From: an uncultured Clostridia bacterium
Lineage (GTDB): Bacteria > Bacillota > Clostridia > Peptostreptococcales > Anaerovoracaceae
Direction of reading: 5' to 3'
DNA: 38,795 bases
Assembly: GCA_934234035.1 (NCBI GenBank)
Contig: CAKQHH010000016.1
Span: forward strand, 1-38,795
Both the position numbers and the translations under genes were made by a program. Below the pieces are notes generated by a model, which saw only the letters and a list, made by a program, of their open reading frames with translations, did not search any database and was not told the origin of the DNA. This document shows positions 8,820-17,663 of this stretch, piece after piece (position 1 is the first letter of the stretch; every line of letters begins with the position of its first letter).

Positions 8820-9371
8820 TTATACTGCCATCAGTTCTTCGTTCTTCTTGGCAATGATTTCGTCAACCTTCTTGATTGCCTTGTCGATGGTCTTCTGAAC
8901 ATCGTCCAGAGCATTCTTCATCTCGTCTTCGGTGATGTCTCCGGCTTTCTGCTGCTTCTTCAGATCGTCGTTCACATCACGGCGTACATTTCGAATGGCA
9001 ACCTTCGCATCTTCGCCCATCTTCTTAATCTGTTTTACCAGCTCTTTTCTTCTCTCCTCGGTCAGCTGAGGAATTCCCAAGCGGATGCACTTTCCGTCAT
9101 TGGATGGGTTGATACCCAGGTTCGCTTCGTTGATTGCATGTTCGATGGTTCCCAGTGTGGATGGGTCGAACGGTGAAATCATTAATGTTCTGGCATCCGG
9201 TACGGATACGTTTGCCAGACTCTTCAGTGGAGTCGGAACACCATAATAGTCTACATTTACTCTGTCCAGAAGAGCCGGATTTGCTCTGCCGGCACGGACG
9301 GTGTTCAGATTTTCTCTCAGCACGTTTTCAGTTTTTTCAAGCTTTTCTTCCAGGGATTTCTTATGAGACAT
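8820..9371 (-). CDS. frr: Ribosome recycling factor
   Basis: With EF-G it splits the post-termination ribosome. The 183-residue product matches the usual 185-residue length. It has the N-terminal helix (LEEKLEKTENVLRENLNTVRAGRANP), the beta-domain segment (VDYYGVPTPLKSLANVSVPDARTL) and the C-terminal helices RLGIPQLTEERRKELVKQ and MGEDAKVAIRNVRRD. It starts 23 bases after pyrH, the conserved pyrH-frr pairing. Confidence 0.98.
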   Translation of the reverse strand: MSHKKSLEEKLEKTENVLRENLNTVRAGRANPALLDRVNVDYYGVPTPLKSLANVSVPDARTLMISPFDPSTLGTIEHAINEANLGINPSNDGKCIRLGIPQLTEERRKELVKQIKKMGEDAKVAIRNVRRDVNDDLKKQQKAGDITEDEMKNALDDVQKTIDKAIKKVDEIIAKKNEELMAV

Positions 9372-9394
9372 TTTTCTTCCTCCATTTGTGTCTT

Positions 9395-10099
9395 CTAATG
9401 AATCAGCGTTCCCACATTCTCACCGTTAATGACTTTCATCAGGTTTCCTTCTTCGGCCATCGCAAAAACGTACAGCTGAATGTCGTTGTCCTTACAGAGA
9501 GTGGCAGCGGTGAGGTCCATCACTCTCAGTTCTTTCTCTACAATATCCATATAGGTCAGTTCTTCATAACGTTCCGCATCCGGATTCACGTTCGGATCTT
9601 CCGAATATACCGCATCGATGTTCTTTGCCAGTAAAATTACTTCCGCATTCATCTCCGCCGCCCGCAGAGCCGCTGTGGTGTCCGTGGAGAAGAATGGGCT
9701 TCCCGTTCCGCCTCCAAAGATTACGACTTTGTTGTCGTCCAGATAATCCAGCGCCTTCCGTCTGGAATATCCCTCTGCCATATCGCGAATTTCGATGGCG
9801 GTCATCACCTTCGCATCACATCCGATGGAAAGCAAAGAATCCTGCAGTGCCAGGGCGTTCATTACCGTTGCCAGCATACCCATATAATCTGCGGTTGCAC
9901 GGTCGATATTCTTTCCGGTACGACCCCGGAAGAAGTTTCCGCCACCCACGACGATGGCAATCTGCACCCCTTGATCGTGAATTTCCTTGATCTGCGCAGC
10001 CGTCTTTGCGGTCATCTCCGGATTCACACCGAATTTGTCCTCTCCGGCCAATGCTTCTCCACTGAGCTTAATTAAAACTCTCTTGTATTTGGTTGCCAT
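9395..10099 (-). CDS. pyrH: UMP kinase
   Basis: Amino-acid-kinase-fold enzyme phosphorylating UMP to UDP. The 234-residue product has the N-terminal phosphate-binding KLSGEAL (11-17), [11 protein letters not shown] (about 51-61), the UMP-binding region and [20 protein letters not shown] in the middle, and [11 protein letters not shown] near the nucleotide site. It has its own extended -10 promoter upstream. In many relatives rpsB-tsf precede pyrH; here thiI and a cysteine desulfurase do. Confidence 0.97.
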   Translation of the reverse strand: MATKYKRVLIKLSGEALAGEDKFGVNPEMTAKTAAQIKEIHDQGVQIAIVVGGGNFFRGRTGKNIDRATADYMGMLATVMNALALQDSLLSIGCDAKVMTAIEIRDMAEGYSRRKALDYLDDNKVVIFGGGTGSPFFSTDTTAALRAAEMNAEVILLAKNIDAVYSEDPNVNPDAERYEELTYMDIVEKELRVMDLTAATLCKDNDIQLYVFAMAEEGNLMKVINGENVGTLIH

Positions 10100-10125
10100 A
10101 TTTCACCTCTCCTACTTCTGTTGAA

Positions 10126-10154
10126 ATAGTATCATATTACCACATCTTTGTAAA
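10126..10154 (-). promoter_or_regulatory. Promoter upstream of pyrH
   Basis: On the minus strand TTTACA (10149-10154), 17 bases, TACTAT (10126-10131), with TG one base before the -10 (extended -10). It lies in the 62-base gap between thiI and pyrH and probably drives pyrH-frr-uppS-cdsA-dxr-rseP-ispG-polC. I see no terminator after thiI, so readthrough is also likely. Confidence 0.7.
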
Positions 10155-10161
10155 TCGCATT

Positions 10162-11346
10162 CTACCGCTTCGGCTCGATGAGAACGGTTTCCGCAGAATC
10201 TACGGCCGCCTTTACCAGAGCATCTACGTCCAGCGCTTCTTCCGATTTCTCAATATTCTTCAGTTTCGGCTTCGTCACCGGATGCTTCGGCAGGAATACG
10301 GTACAGCAATCCTCATACGGCTGAATGGAGATATCATAGGTTCCGATTTCCTGCGCCTTATCCATGATGTCCACCTTGTCCATGGCGATGAGCGGACGCA
10401 TTACCGGCATCTTCACTACCGCATCGGTTACCACCAGGGCTTCCGCCGTCTGGCTGGCCACCTGTCCCAGGTCCTCTCCGGTAATCAGCATCATATCGTG
10501 CTTCTTAATCGCCATTTGCTCCGCAATTCGCATCATGAAACGACGGACTAAGATGGTGGTTTCATCCTCCGGACAGCTCTTTACGATTTCTTCCTGAATC
10601 GGCAGCAAGTTCACCACATACATTTTGATGGATCCCATATATCCCGCCAACACGCCGCACAGGTCTTCTACCTTCTTCTGTGCTCTCTGGCTGGTATACG
10701 GATACGAGTGGAAATGAATGGCTTCAATCCGCATTCCTCTCTTTGCCATCATGAACGCTGCAACCGGGCTGTCAATTCCGCCGGACATGAGAATCAGGCC
10801 CTTTCCGTTGGTACCCAGCGGCAAACCGCCAAAGCCCTTAATCTTATCCCGATAAATGTATGCCCCTTCGGACCGAACATCCACATAAAGCAGGACTTCC
10901 GGTTCATGCACATCCACGTGCAGCACCTTGCAGGTCTTAAGAATCGTTGCGCCTACCTGACGGCCGATTTCCGGAGACTGCACCGGAAACGTCTTGTCCA
11001 CGCGCTTTGCTTTTACCTTAAAGGATTTGATTCCTTCCTTCTCGATCAATTCCATCATATATGCCGCTGCGGCTTTACCGATGGCATCCATATCCGGTAC
11101 GCAGCAAGTTGCCGGACTCACGGTGGCCACGCCGAACACCTTCGATGCCACCCGAACCACTTCTTCCCGAGGCACATCTGCCGGTACTCGAACCAGCATC
11201 AGACCGCCAATCCAACGGGATTCCACATCGTTGAATACGGAAAGGGCACTGCGTACTCTTTCCAGAAGCACCCGCTCAAAGTACGGGCGATTCATTCCCT
11301 TCAGTGCCACTTCGCCGCACCGAACAATGTACAAATTCTTTTCCAT
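10162..11346 (-). CDS. thiI: tRNA 4-thiouridine synthase ThiI (without rhodanese domain)
   Basis: ATP-dependent enzyme adenylating U8 of tRNA for s4U formation, in some organisms also active in thiamine thiazole synthesis. The 394-residue product has an N-terminal ferredoxin-like region, a THUMP domain (about 60-165) and a PP-loop ATPase domain with SGGIDSP at 188-194. An EDCC Cys pair lies at about 345-348. The C-terminal rhodanese domain of the E. coli protein is absent, as in B. subtilis, where a partner cysteine desulfurase supplies sulfur directly. The gene 20 bases upstream encodes just such a desulfurase, so the pair is very likely a working unit. Confidence 0.95.
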   Translation of the reverse strand: MEKNLYIVRCGEVALKGMNRPYFERVLLERVRSALSVFNDVESRWIGGLMLVRVPADVPREEVVRVASKVFGVATVSPATCCVPDMDAIGKAAAAYMMELIEKEGIKSFKVKAKRVDKTFPVQSPEIGRQVGATILKTCKVLHVDVHEPEVLLYVDVRSEGAYIYRDKIKGFGGLPLGTNGKGLILMSGGIDSPVAAFMMAKRGMRIEAIHFHSYPYTSQRAQKKVEDLCGVLAGYMGSIKMYVVNLLPIQEEIVKSCPEDETTILVRRFMMRIAEQMAIKKHDMMLITGEDLGQVASQTAEALVVTDAVVKMPVMRPLIAMDKVDIMDKAQEIGTYDISIQPYEDCCTVFLPKHPVTKPKLKNIEKSEEALDVDALVKAAVDSAETVLIEPKR

Positions 11347-11366
11347 GTCTGTCTCCTATCTGTCTT

Positions 11367-12551
11367 CTACCGGAAGCTTCCCAGTCTCCGGAATCTCGTT
11401 ACCGCATTTTTCAGGCGGTCGATGACGAAATCCATTTCTTCCATCGTGTTGAACTCCGAGAAGCTGAACCGAATCGCGCATTCAATTTCTTTATGCCCCA
11501 AGGACATGGCCTGCAGCACGTGGCTGTCTCCCGTGTGATGGGATGCGCATGCCGAACCGGTAGATACAAAGATGCCGTCCTGCTCCAGCGTATGCAGAAG
11601 CACTTCGCCGCGAGTTCCCAGGAAGGAAAAATTAATAACGGACGGGCAGCGGGTTCCGTAATGCTGGAGCTCCAATCCCTGTTCTTCGAAACCGTTCAGC
11701 TGCACATCCGGAATCTCGTCGATAACCGCTTTCCGAAAGTAATCGTTCACCTGTGCCATCTTCTGCTGTTTTTCGAAGATATTTTCCGTGGCCATCTGAG
11801 CCGCCAGCCCAAGCCCGGCGATTCCCGGTGTGTTCTCGGTTCCGGATCGGAATCCGTCTTCCTGTCCGCCGCCTAGAATAAACGGCGGAATGTGAACGCC
11901 CTTCCGAATGTAGAGGGCACCCACTCCCTTCGGCCCGTGGAACTTGTGTCCGCTGATGGAAATCAAGTCGAAGGGTGCGTCGTTAAATTCTACTTTTCCA
12001 AAGGCTTGTACTCCATCGGTATGGAACAGGATTTCCGTTCCGTGTTCCCGATTAAATTCCTGAACGATACGGTAACACGGAAGCACCGGTTCAATGGTGC
12101 CCACTTCGTTATTCACCGCCATCATGGATACCAGCACGGTCTCCTCGTCTAATGCCGCTTTCAGCGCCTGCGGTTCCACGTATCCGTTCACATCGGAGGC
12201 GAGATAGACGATTTCATATCCATCCTCCTGAAGACGCTTCATGCATTCCAGCACCGCCGGATGCTCCAGCTGTGTGGTAATCACTTTTTTCCCACGGCGA
12301 CGCATCTTGCGGCAGGAGGAGAAAATCGCCATGTTATCGCTTTCCGTTCCGCCGGATGTAAAAACAATTCGGCCGTCTCTCGGGAATGTCCGGCTCAATG
12401 CTTCTCTCGCATCAAAGATATAGTTGCCGGCTTCAAAACCCATGGAATGAAGAGAGGACGGGTTCCCGAATTCCTCTCGCTGAAGCCGAATCATTAAATC
12501 CGTTACTTCATCATATTGCCTTGTAGTTGCGCTATTATCCAGATATATCAT
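11367..12551 (-). CDS. Cysteine desulfurase (NifS/IscS family), likely sulfur donor to ThiI
   Basis: PLP enzyme removing sulfur from L-cysteine as an enzyme-bound persulfide. The 394-residue product has the cofactor region TSGGTESDN (about 65-73), HTDGVQAFGK, the PLP-binding Lys in SGHKFHGPKG (K203), and the persulfide Cys in STGSACASHH (C335). Its placement 20 bases before thiI mirrors nifZ-thiI of B. subtilis, so I infer a dedicated role in tRNA thiolation rather than Fe-S assembly; no iscU or sufU is adjacent. The start has a GAAGGA ribosome binding site. A promoter is not obvious in the 59 bases after the rny terminator. Confidence 0.93.
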   Translation of the reverse strand: MIYLDNSATTRQYDEVTDLMIRLQREEFGNPSSLHSMGFEAGNYIFDAREALSRTFPRDGRIVFTSGGTESDNMAIFSSCRKMRRRGKKVITTQLEHPAVLECMKRLQEDGYEIVYLASDVNGYVEPQALKAALDEETVLVSMMAVNNEVGTIEPVLPCYRIVQEFNREHGTEILFHTDGVQAFGKVEFNDAPFDLISISGHKFHGPKGVGALYIRKGVHIPPFILGGGQEDGFRSGTENTPGIAGLGLAAQMATENIFEKQQKMAQVNDYFRKAVIDEIPDVQLNGFEEQGLELQHYGTRCPSVINFSFLGTRGEVLLHTLEQDGIFVSTGSACASHHTGDSHVLQAMSLGHKEIECAIRFSFSEFNTMEEMDFVIDRLKNAVTRFRRLGSFR

Positions 12552-12610
12552 GTTATTCCTTCTATGTCTTCTTCTATGCTGTCTTTGTCACTGCGACTTG
12601 TCTTTGCGGT

Positions 12611-12638
12611 AAAAAAGCTCCCCGAATCGGGGAGCTTT
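12611..12638 (-). terminator. Intrinsic terminator after rny
   Basis: An 11-bp stem (12614-12624 with 12628-12638) with a 3-base loop and a run of T on the minus strand. It begins 3 bases after the rny stop and isolates rny from the cysteine desulfurase gene. Confidence 0.92.
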
Positions 12639-12640
12639 GA

Positions 12641-14185
12641 TTATTTCGCGTAATCGGTTGCTCTTGTCTCCCTGATAACATTAACCTTGATTTGTCCGGG
12701 ATATTCAAGTTCGCCTTCAATTTTCTTTGCGATTTCACGAGCAAGCATCGGTACTTCGTCGTCCTTCACCTGGTTCGGTTTTACCGCAATCCGGATTTCT
12801 CTGCCGGCCTGAATTGCATAGGACTTGTCTACGCCCTTCGTGGTATTGGCAATCTCCTCCAGACTCTCCAGACGCTTGATGTAGGATTCCAACGTCTCAC
12901 GACGAGCTCCCGGCCGAGCTGCGGAAAGCGCATCTGCCGCCGCTACCAGCACCGCTTCCATGGTGGTCGGCTCCACATCACCGTGATGTGCCTGAACGGC
13001 GTTGACCACCTTCCAGGATTCCTTATACTTCTTACAGATGTTCGCACCGATTTCCACGTGTGTTCCTTCCACCTCGTGGTCGATGGATTTGCCGATATCG
13101 TGAAGCAGTCCGGCTCTCTTTGCCAGTCTTGGATCGTAACCCAGTTCCGAAGCCATCAGTCCTGCCAGCAGGGAAACCTCGATGGAATGCTTCAGTACAT
13201 TCTGTCCGTAAGAAGTACGATACTTCAGACGACCCAGCAGTTTCACCATCTCCGGGTGCAGGTTGTGCACGCCGGTCTCGAAGCAAGCCTGTTCGCCCTC
13301 TTCTTTGATGATGTTATTCACTTCCTTGGTGGCTTTCTGCACCATTTCTTCAATGCGAGCCGGATGAATACGGCCATCCGTAATCAACTTCTCCAATGCA
13401 ATCCGAGCGATCTCTCGGCGAATCGGATCAAATCCGGAAAGAATTACCGCTTCCGGTGTATCGTCGATAATCAAATCCACGCCGGTGAGGGTCTCAATGG
13501 CACGAATATTTCTTCCTTCTCGGCCGATGATTCGGCCCTTCATATCGTCACTTGGAAGCGGAACCACCGACACGGTGGTCTCTGCCACCTGATCTGCCGC
13601 ACAGCGCTGAATCGCCATGGTGACGATTTCTCTCGCCCGCTTGTCCGCCTCGTCCTTCGCTTCCGTCTCTACCTGGGTAATCATTGCGGAAGCATCCTTT
13701 CGGATGTCCTTCTCCACTTCGTCCAGCAGAATCTGCTTCGCTTCTTCCTGGGTGTAGCCGGAAATCTTTTCCAATTCTTCCCGCTGCTTTGCCAGGTATT
13801 CGTCGATTTTCTGGTGTTTCTCGTTCATAGAACGCTCTCTCTTCGAAAGACCGTCCTCTCGACGTTCGATGTTCTCCAGCTTCTTCTCGATGTTCTCTTC
13901 TTTCTGAAGAATTCTTCTTTCGGATTTCTCCACTTCCTTCCGGCGATCCCGGATCTCGTTTTCCAAATCCGATTTTAGTCTGTGTGTTTCTTCCTTTGCC
14001 TCCAAGATTTTCTCTTTCTTGATGTTCTCTGCAGTGTTTTCCGCATCCAAAATCAAGTTCTGAGCCTTCTGTTCCGCACTTCCGATTTTGCTTTCGCCCA
14101 CGTTCTTGCGCAGAAGGTAACCAATCAACAGTCCAATGATCAGAAACACAACAGCAAAAATCAGCCCATCAATGGAATCATTCAC
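12641..14185 (-). CDS. rny: Ribonuclease Y
   Basis: Membrane-anchored endoribonuclease that initiates mRNA decay in Bacillota. I place the start at a GTG (14185) because AAGGAGG lies 8 bases upstream (14194-14200); the longer frame from an ATG at 14242 has no ribosome binding site and would include this site. The 514-residue product has an N-terminal membrane helix (about 7-25), a long Glu/Lys/Arg coiled coil (about 40-190), a KH domain with [10 protein letters not shown] (217-226), and an HD domain with [15 protein letters not shown] (HD at 362-363). Length fits the family (about 520). It is a single-gene transcript with its own promoter and terminator. Confidence 0.96.
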   Translation of the reverse strand: MNDSIDGLIFAVVFLIIGLLIGYLLRKNVGESKIGSAEQKAQNLILDAENTAENIKKEKILEAKEETHRLKSDLENEIRDRRKEVEKSERRILQKEENIEKKLENIERREDGLSKRERSMNEKHQKIDEYLAKQREELEKISGYTQEEAKQILLDEVEKDIRKDASAMITQVETEAKDEADKRAREIVTMAIQRCAADQVAETTVSVVPLPSDDMKGRIIGREGRNIRAIETLTGVDLIIDDTPEAVILSGFDPIRREIARIALEKLITDGRIHPARIEEMVQKATKEVNNIIKEEGEQACFETGVHNLHPEMVKLLGRLKYRTSYGQNVLKHSIEVSLLAGLMASELGYDPRLAKRAGLLHDIGKSIDHEVEGTHVEIGANICKKYKESWKVVNAVQAHHGDVEPTTMEAVLVAAADALSAARPGARRETLESYIKRLESLEEIANTTKGVDKSYAIQAGREIRIAVKPNQVKDDEVPMLAREIAKKIEGELEYPGQIKVNVIRETRATDYAK

Positions 14186-14242
14186 TGTTATGCCCTCCTT
14201 TAAATATAAATGTAAAAAATTGTGTATTTTCGTACGAATCAA

Positions 14243-14259
14243 CTGACTGTTCCAGTCAG
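14243..14259 (-). promoter_or_regulatory. Hairpin in the rny 5' leader
   Basis: A perfect 7-bp stem CTGACTG/CAGTCAG with a 3-base loop in the roughly 90-base untranslated leader of rny. There is no T-run, so it is not a terminator. It could stabilise the leader or be a site for autoregulatory cleavage; this is inference. Confidence 0.45.
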
Positions 14260-14284
14260 CAGAATTTCATAATCATACAAAATA

Positions 14285-14313
14285 ATTATAATCCGAATTA
14301 CAAAAATAGTCAA
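14285..14313 (-). promoter_or_regulatory. Promoter of rny
   Basis: On the minus strand TTGACT (14308-14313), 17 bases, consensus TATAAT (14285-14290). Predicted start near 14278, giving a leader of about 90 bases. Confidence 0.85.
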
Positions 14314-14390
14314 TATATACAACTCTATTTAAAGGAATACCACCATGTATAGTTATCGTTTACAAAAGAATTTTTTCACCTAGAATACTT

Positions 14391-15113
14391 TTATTTGTGA
14401 AGCAGTCGTTCGGCGATATTTCGGAAGTTTCCGGATACATAGGATTCTTTTTTTAGAACGGCGGGAATTCCCGCATCGGAAGATACCCGAAAAATATCGT
14501 CCTCGAGAATCATTCCCAGCATTTCGCACTTGAACTGCATATTGATTTCCTGAGGTTCCGATTCCAGCCCCTGCTCGGTCAAAGACGGATAGATGCGGTT
14601 CAGCACATATCGCCGCTGCAGCACTCGCTTTCGAATCAGCCGGTCCTCCAGCATGTCCGCATTTCGAAGAGACGTCTGCTCCGGGGTCACCACAATCAAC
14701 GTTTCCTCTGCCGCTGCCGCACAGGTGGTGACGAATTCATCCGCACCCGGCGCCCCATCGATTACGATGAAATCGAAATTCTCCTTTGCATCGTCAATCA
14801 ATGCCTGCCATTTCTCCCGGTCCAAACGGTCACGGTCTTCCATCAGACCGCCCGGAAGGAGATACAAGCTGGCCGGTTTTTCCATCCGAACCACCGCCTG
14901 CTCCAACATACAGACGCCGTCCATCACATCAAATACGTGGTAAATGGCTTCATTTTCCGCATCCAGCATAAGATCCAATGTGCGCATTCCCGGATTCATA
15001 TCCACCAGCAGCGTGTTTCTCCCCATCATGCTCAGGGTTGCGGCCAGATTCACGGCAAAAACGGATTTGCCGGTTCCTCCTCTTCCCGATGCAATATAGA
15101 ATACCTGATTCAT
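14391..15113 (-). CDS. MinD/ParA-like ATPase with Arg in place of the signature Lys
   Basis: P-loop ATPase of the MinD/ParA class. I place the start at 15113: GGAG lies upstream and the ATG is 4 bases after the radC stop; the frame upstream overlaps radC and is not conserved-looking. The 240-residue product opens with ASGRGGTGKS (8-17), a deviant Walker A in which the ParA/MinD signature Lys is replaced by Arg (R11) while the P-loop Lys is kept (K16). Switch regions VDMNPGMRTLDLML and FIVIDGAPGADE are MinD-like. The C-terminus (NFRNIAERLLHK) could be a short amphipathic membrane helix. In Bacillus radC is followed by mreBCD-minCD; here only this gene follows and no minC or minE is adjacent. 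Function in division or positioning is plausible but unproven. Confidence 0.8.
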   Translation of the reverse strand: MNQVFYIASGRGGTGKSVFAVNLAATLSMMGRNTLLVDMNPGMRTLDLMLDAENEAIYHVFDVMDGVCMLEQAVVRMEKPASLYLLPGGLMEDRDRLDREKWQALIDDAKENFDFIVIDGAPGADEFVTTCAAAAEETLIVVTPEQTSLRNADMLEDRLIRKRVLQRRYVLNRIYPSLTEQGLESEPQEINMQFKCEMLGMILEDDIFRVSSDAGIPAVLKKESYVSGNFRNIAERLLHK

Positions 15114-15117
15114 CGCT

Positions 15118-15801
15118 TTACTCCATATAACCTTCATTCCTGAGACTGATGTATCGGCCGTCACCGATAATCAGATGATCTAACAGACGAATTCCCACCA
15201 ACTTGGAAACTTCCATAATCCGTTTCGTGGATTGAATATCATCCTGGCTGGGGGTGGGATCCCCGCTGGGGTGATTATGGGCCAAAATGATTCCCGCGGC
15301 TCCTTTCCGGATGGCCGGGCGAAAGACCTCCCGTGGATGTACCACCGTGGACGTCAATTCTCCCATGGAAACGGTAACACGCGACTCGATTTCGCATTTC
15401 GCATTGAGAAGCAGTGCCACCAAATGCTCTTGCTTCAGCCCTCTCATATCCTCCATCAGAAGGTTGGCCACGGACTCCGGATTCTTCATGGAAATCCTCG
15501 ACTCCTCCGTTTCCCTTCCCAGCAAGCGCCGCGCCAGTTCCAGGCTGGCCACGATGGAGCAGGCTTTGGTGGATCCGATTCCGTCGATTTCCGTCAACTC
15601 CTGCACATCCGCTTCCCGCAAGCTGCCCAGCTCCTTGGCGGAATAGGCCAGCACGTCTTCCGCCAACTGAACTGCGGATTTGCTGGAGTTCCCGGTCCGG
15701 ATAATCAGTGCCAGCAGCTCCGATGTGCTGAGGCTGTCTGCGCCGGCGTACATCAGCTTCTCTTTGGGACGTTCCTCCCGGGGAATATCTTTAATTCTCA
15801 T
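15118..15801 (-). CDS. radC: RadC family (UPF0758) JAB/MPN-domain protein
   Basis: The 227-residue product has an N-terminal helix-hairpin-helix segment (EIDGIGSTKACSIVA, about 71-85) and a C-terminal JAB/MPN metal site with E158, H175, H177 (HNHPSGD) and D188. The family is widely conserved. An early DNA-repair assignment was withdrawn and the true substrate is unknown; the metal motif suggests peptidase or deubiquitinase-like chemistry. AAGGAG lies 8 bases before the ATG. It is followed 4 bases later by the MinD-like gene, an echo of the Bacillus radC-mre-min locus. Confidence 0.93.
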   Translation of the reverse strand: MRIKDIPREERPKEKLMYAGADSLSTSELLALIIRTGNSSKSAVQLAEDVLAYSAKELGSLREADVQELTEIDGIGSTKACSIVASLELARRLLGRETEESRISMKNPESVANLLMEDMRGLKQEHLVALLLNAKCEIESRVTVSMGELTSTVVHPREVFRPAIRKGAAGIILAHNHPSGDPTPSQDDIQSTKRIMEVSKLVGIRLLDHLIIGDGRYISLRNEGYME

Positions 15802-15877
15802 ACATGCTTCTCCTTATGTTCGAAGCACATCCGGGTATTTCTGTCTTTCTGTTTCACTTCATTCCTACGTGAAAAAT

Positions 15878-15906
15878 ATTATAGCAAAAGAAGTTCCGGC
15901 CATCAA
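15878..15906 (-). promoter_or_regulatory. Promoter of radC, nested inside a terminator hairpin
   Basis: On the minus strand TTGATG (15901-15906), exactly 17 bases, TATAAT (15878-15883). The -35 lies in the loop of the upstream operon's terminator and the 3' arm of that hairpin is the promoter spacer. Predicted start near 15871, leader of about 70 bases. Confidence 0.75.
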
Positions 15907-15921
15907 TCCTCCGGAACTTCT
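15884..15921 (-). terminator. Intrinsic terminator of the foldase-nrdR-cmk operon
   Basis: An 11-bp perfect stem (15889-15899 with 15911-15921) with an 11-base loop, followed by TTTT on the minus strand. It lies 53 bases after the stop of the 160-residue membrane protein. Confidence 0.85.
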
Positions 15922-15974
15922 CATAGGACGCAAAAATAAACGATTTGATGCGTTCTGTAAACTCTTCATTTTCT

Positions 15975-16457
15975 TTAAATATAGTTTCTCTGGAGAATGG
16001 TAATATTCTGCAGAGTCAAGACCACCAGCGTTACGCCGGCCACGCTGAGAAGCGTATTGACGATTCCGCTGTCGAACTTCACGTGGTTGATGATTGCCAG
16101 AGTAATCATAAAGAATTGCAATAACACGCAGAACCGCGCACGGCTGGCATACATGTTGGCGTAATCCTTCTCCCGGCCGCTGAGGAAAATCTCCACGGTG
16201 GTCATATACTTTACGATATGCATGGACCCCACAATGGCCTGCGCACCGATCATCAGCATGATGGCATACAGAATCTGCGTTTCCTTTGCCCCGAAGAGAT
16301 GAGCAATCGGCGCATAGAACATCATAAGAATGTCAAACACGAAAATGAGATATGCGAAGAACCGGCATTTCTGCAGTGCTCCCAGCCCTTCCCGATTCAG
16401 CTGTCTGTTTTTTCTAGCGTTGTTGTTTCTGTTTTTCTTGAACTTCTTGCTACTCAT
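15975..16457 (-). CDS. Unknown four-helix membrane protein
   Basis: I do not recognise this 160-residue protein. It has a very basic, Asn/Lys/Arg-rich N-terminus (about 1-25) that should stay in the cytoplasm, then four predicted membrane segments (about 32-54, 60-84, 107-124 and 131-152), with short loops and a loop containing SGREKDYANMYASRARF between helices 2 and 3. No catalytic motif is visible. Its ATG overlaps the cmk stop by 8 bases, so its translation is coupled to cmk, and it is the last gene before the terminator. The operon context (foldase, nrdR, cmk) does not define a job. Confidence 0.8.
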   Translation of the reverse strand: MSSKKFKKNRNNNARKNRQLNREGLGALQKCRFFAYLIFVFDILMMFYAPIAHLFGAKETQILYAIMLMIGAQAIVGSMHIVKYMTTVEIFLSGREKDYANMYASRARFCVLLQFFMITLAIINHVKFDSGIVNTLLSVAGVTLVVLTLQNITILQRNYI

Positions 16458-17103
16458 TTTTCCCCTCTGCCATCTTCATGATTTCATCCAAAACCTGATT
16501 GATTGTCATGTCGGACGTATCCAACAGTACCGCATCCTCCGCCTGCTGCAGCGGATTCAATTCCCGATGGGTATCCTGGTAATCCCGCTCTTTAATGTCT
16601 TCAAAGATGGAGTTCAGGTCCGCTTCTTTGCCGCTTTCCAGCAGCTGATCGTATCTTCTCTTCGCTCGAACCATCGGGTCCGCTGTCAGGAAAATCTTCA
16701 CCTCTGCATTCGGCAGCACGTTGGTACCGATATCCCTTCCGTCCATCACCACGCTCTTGCCTTCCGCAATCTCCCGCTGCAGAGCAACCAGCTTGCTGCG
16801 AACCTCCGGCAGCTTGGAGCAGACAGATGCCGCTTTGGAGATTTCCGGTGTACGGATTTCTCCGCTGATGTCCTCCCCGTTCAGAAAAATCTTTCCGTTA
16901 TCGAAATCGATGGCAGTGCGATTCAGAACGTCCTGCACCTCCGCAGAATCCTCCGTGTTCACATTGTTTTTCGAAAACATCCAGCCAATGGCCCGATACA
17001 TGGCACCGGTATCGATGTATTCCATGTTCATCTTTTCTGCCACCATTTTGGCAATCGTACTCTTTCCGGCACCTCCCGGTCCGTCTATTGCAATCCGTAT
17101 CAT
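16450..17103 (-). CDS. cmk: Cytidylate kinase
   Basis: Phosphorylates CMP and dCMP. The 217-residue product has the P-loop DGPGGAGKS (7-15), the NMP-binding VVMDGRDIGTNVLPNAEVKIFLTAD and the lid-region RRYDQLLE. Length matches the bacterial Cmk family. It lies 47 bases after nrdR and overlaps the next gene by 8 bases. Pairing with the ribonucleotide reductase repressor NrdR places two nucleotide-supply genes in one transcript. Confidence 0.96.
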   Translation of the reverse strand: MIRIAIDGPGGAGKSTIAKMVAEKMNMEYIDTGAMYRAIGWMFSKNNVNTEDSAEVQDVLNRTAIDFDNGKIFLNGEDISGEIRTPEISKAASVCSKLPEVRSKLVALQREIAEGKSVVMDGRDIGTNVLPNAEVKIFLTADPMVRAKRRYDQLLESGKEADLNSIFEDIKERDYQDTHRELNPLQQAEDAVLLDTSDMTINQVLDEIMKMAEGKNE

Positions 17104-17150
17104 TTTTTTATTTCCTCTCTATACCTATCTGAATTCTATCCGACAATCCG

Positions 17151-17639
17151 CTATTTCTTCTCGTTCTTGTCCTCCGGCCGAATTCGATCCGTCTCCTGAA
17201 GGCGGTTGACTTCCTGCACGAAGGTGTTCACATCCGTGAATTTGTGGTATACCGATGCGAAACGTACATAAGCCACCTGATCCAGGTTCCGAAGTTCATC
17301 CATAATCAGCGCCCCGATCATCTTGCTCTCGATTTCCTTTTCCATGGTGTTGTTCAAACCGCGCTCGATTCGCTCCGCGATTTTTTCCACGTCCTCATAG
17401 GTAATCTTTGTCTTCTCACACGCTTTCAGGAGTCCATTGATCAGCTTGTTCCGGTCAAAGCTCTCCCGTCGGCCGTCGTTTTTCACCACCACCAACAGAG
17501 AATTCTCAATCTTCTCAAAAGTGGTAAAACGCTTCTTGCACTTCTCGCATTCTCGGCGCCGGCGAATGGCCAGCCCGTCCTCTACCGGTCTGGAATCGAT
17601 TACCTTCGTATCCGAATTGTTGCAATATGGGCACTTCAT
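17151..17639 (-). CDS. nrdR: Transcriptional repressor NrdR
   Basis: ATP/dATP-sensing repressor of ribonucleotide reductase genes. The 162-residue product has an N-terminal zinc ribbon (C3-x2-C6 and C31-x2-C34, with RRRRECEKCKKRF) and an ATP-cone domain (about 49-139, VVKNDGRRESFDRNKL). The Lys-rich tail is a little longer than in the usual 150-155-residue protein. No nrd gene or NrdR box was noticed in the window, so its targets lie elsewhere. It begins 24 bases after the foldase-like gene. Confidence 0.97.
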   Translation of the reverse strand: MKCPYCNNSDTKVIDSRPVEDGLAIRRRRECEKCKKRFTTFEKIENSLLVVVKNDGRRESFDRNKLINGLLKACEKTKITYEDVEKIAERIERGLNNTMEKEIESKMIGALIMDELRNLDQVAYVRFASVYHKFTDVNTFVQEVNRLQETDRIRPEDKNEKK

Positions 17640-17663
17640 GATGCTACCTCCACATTGATTCTG

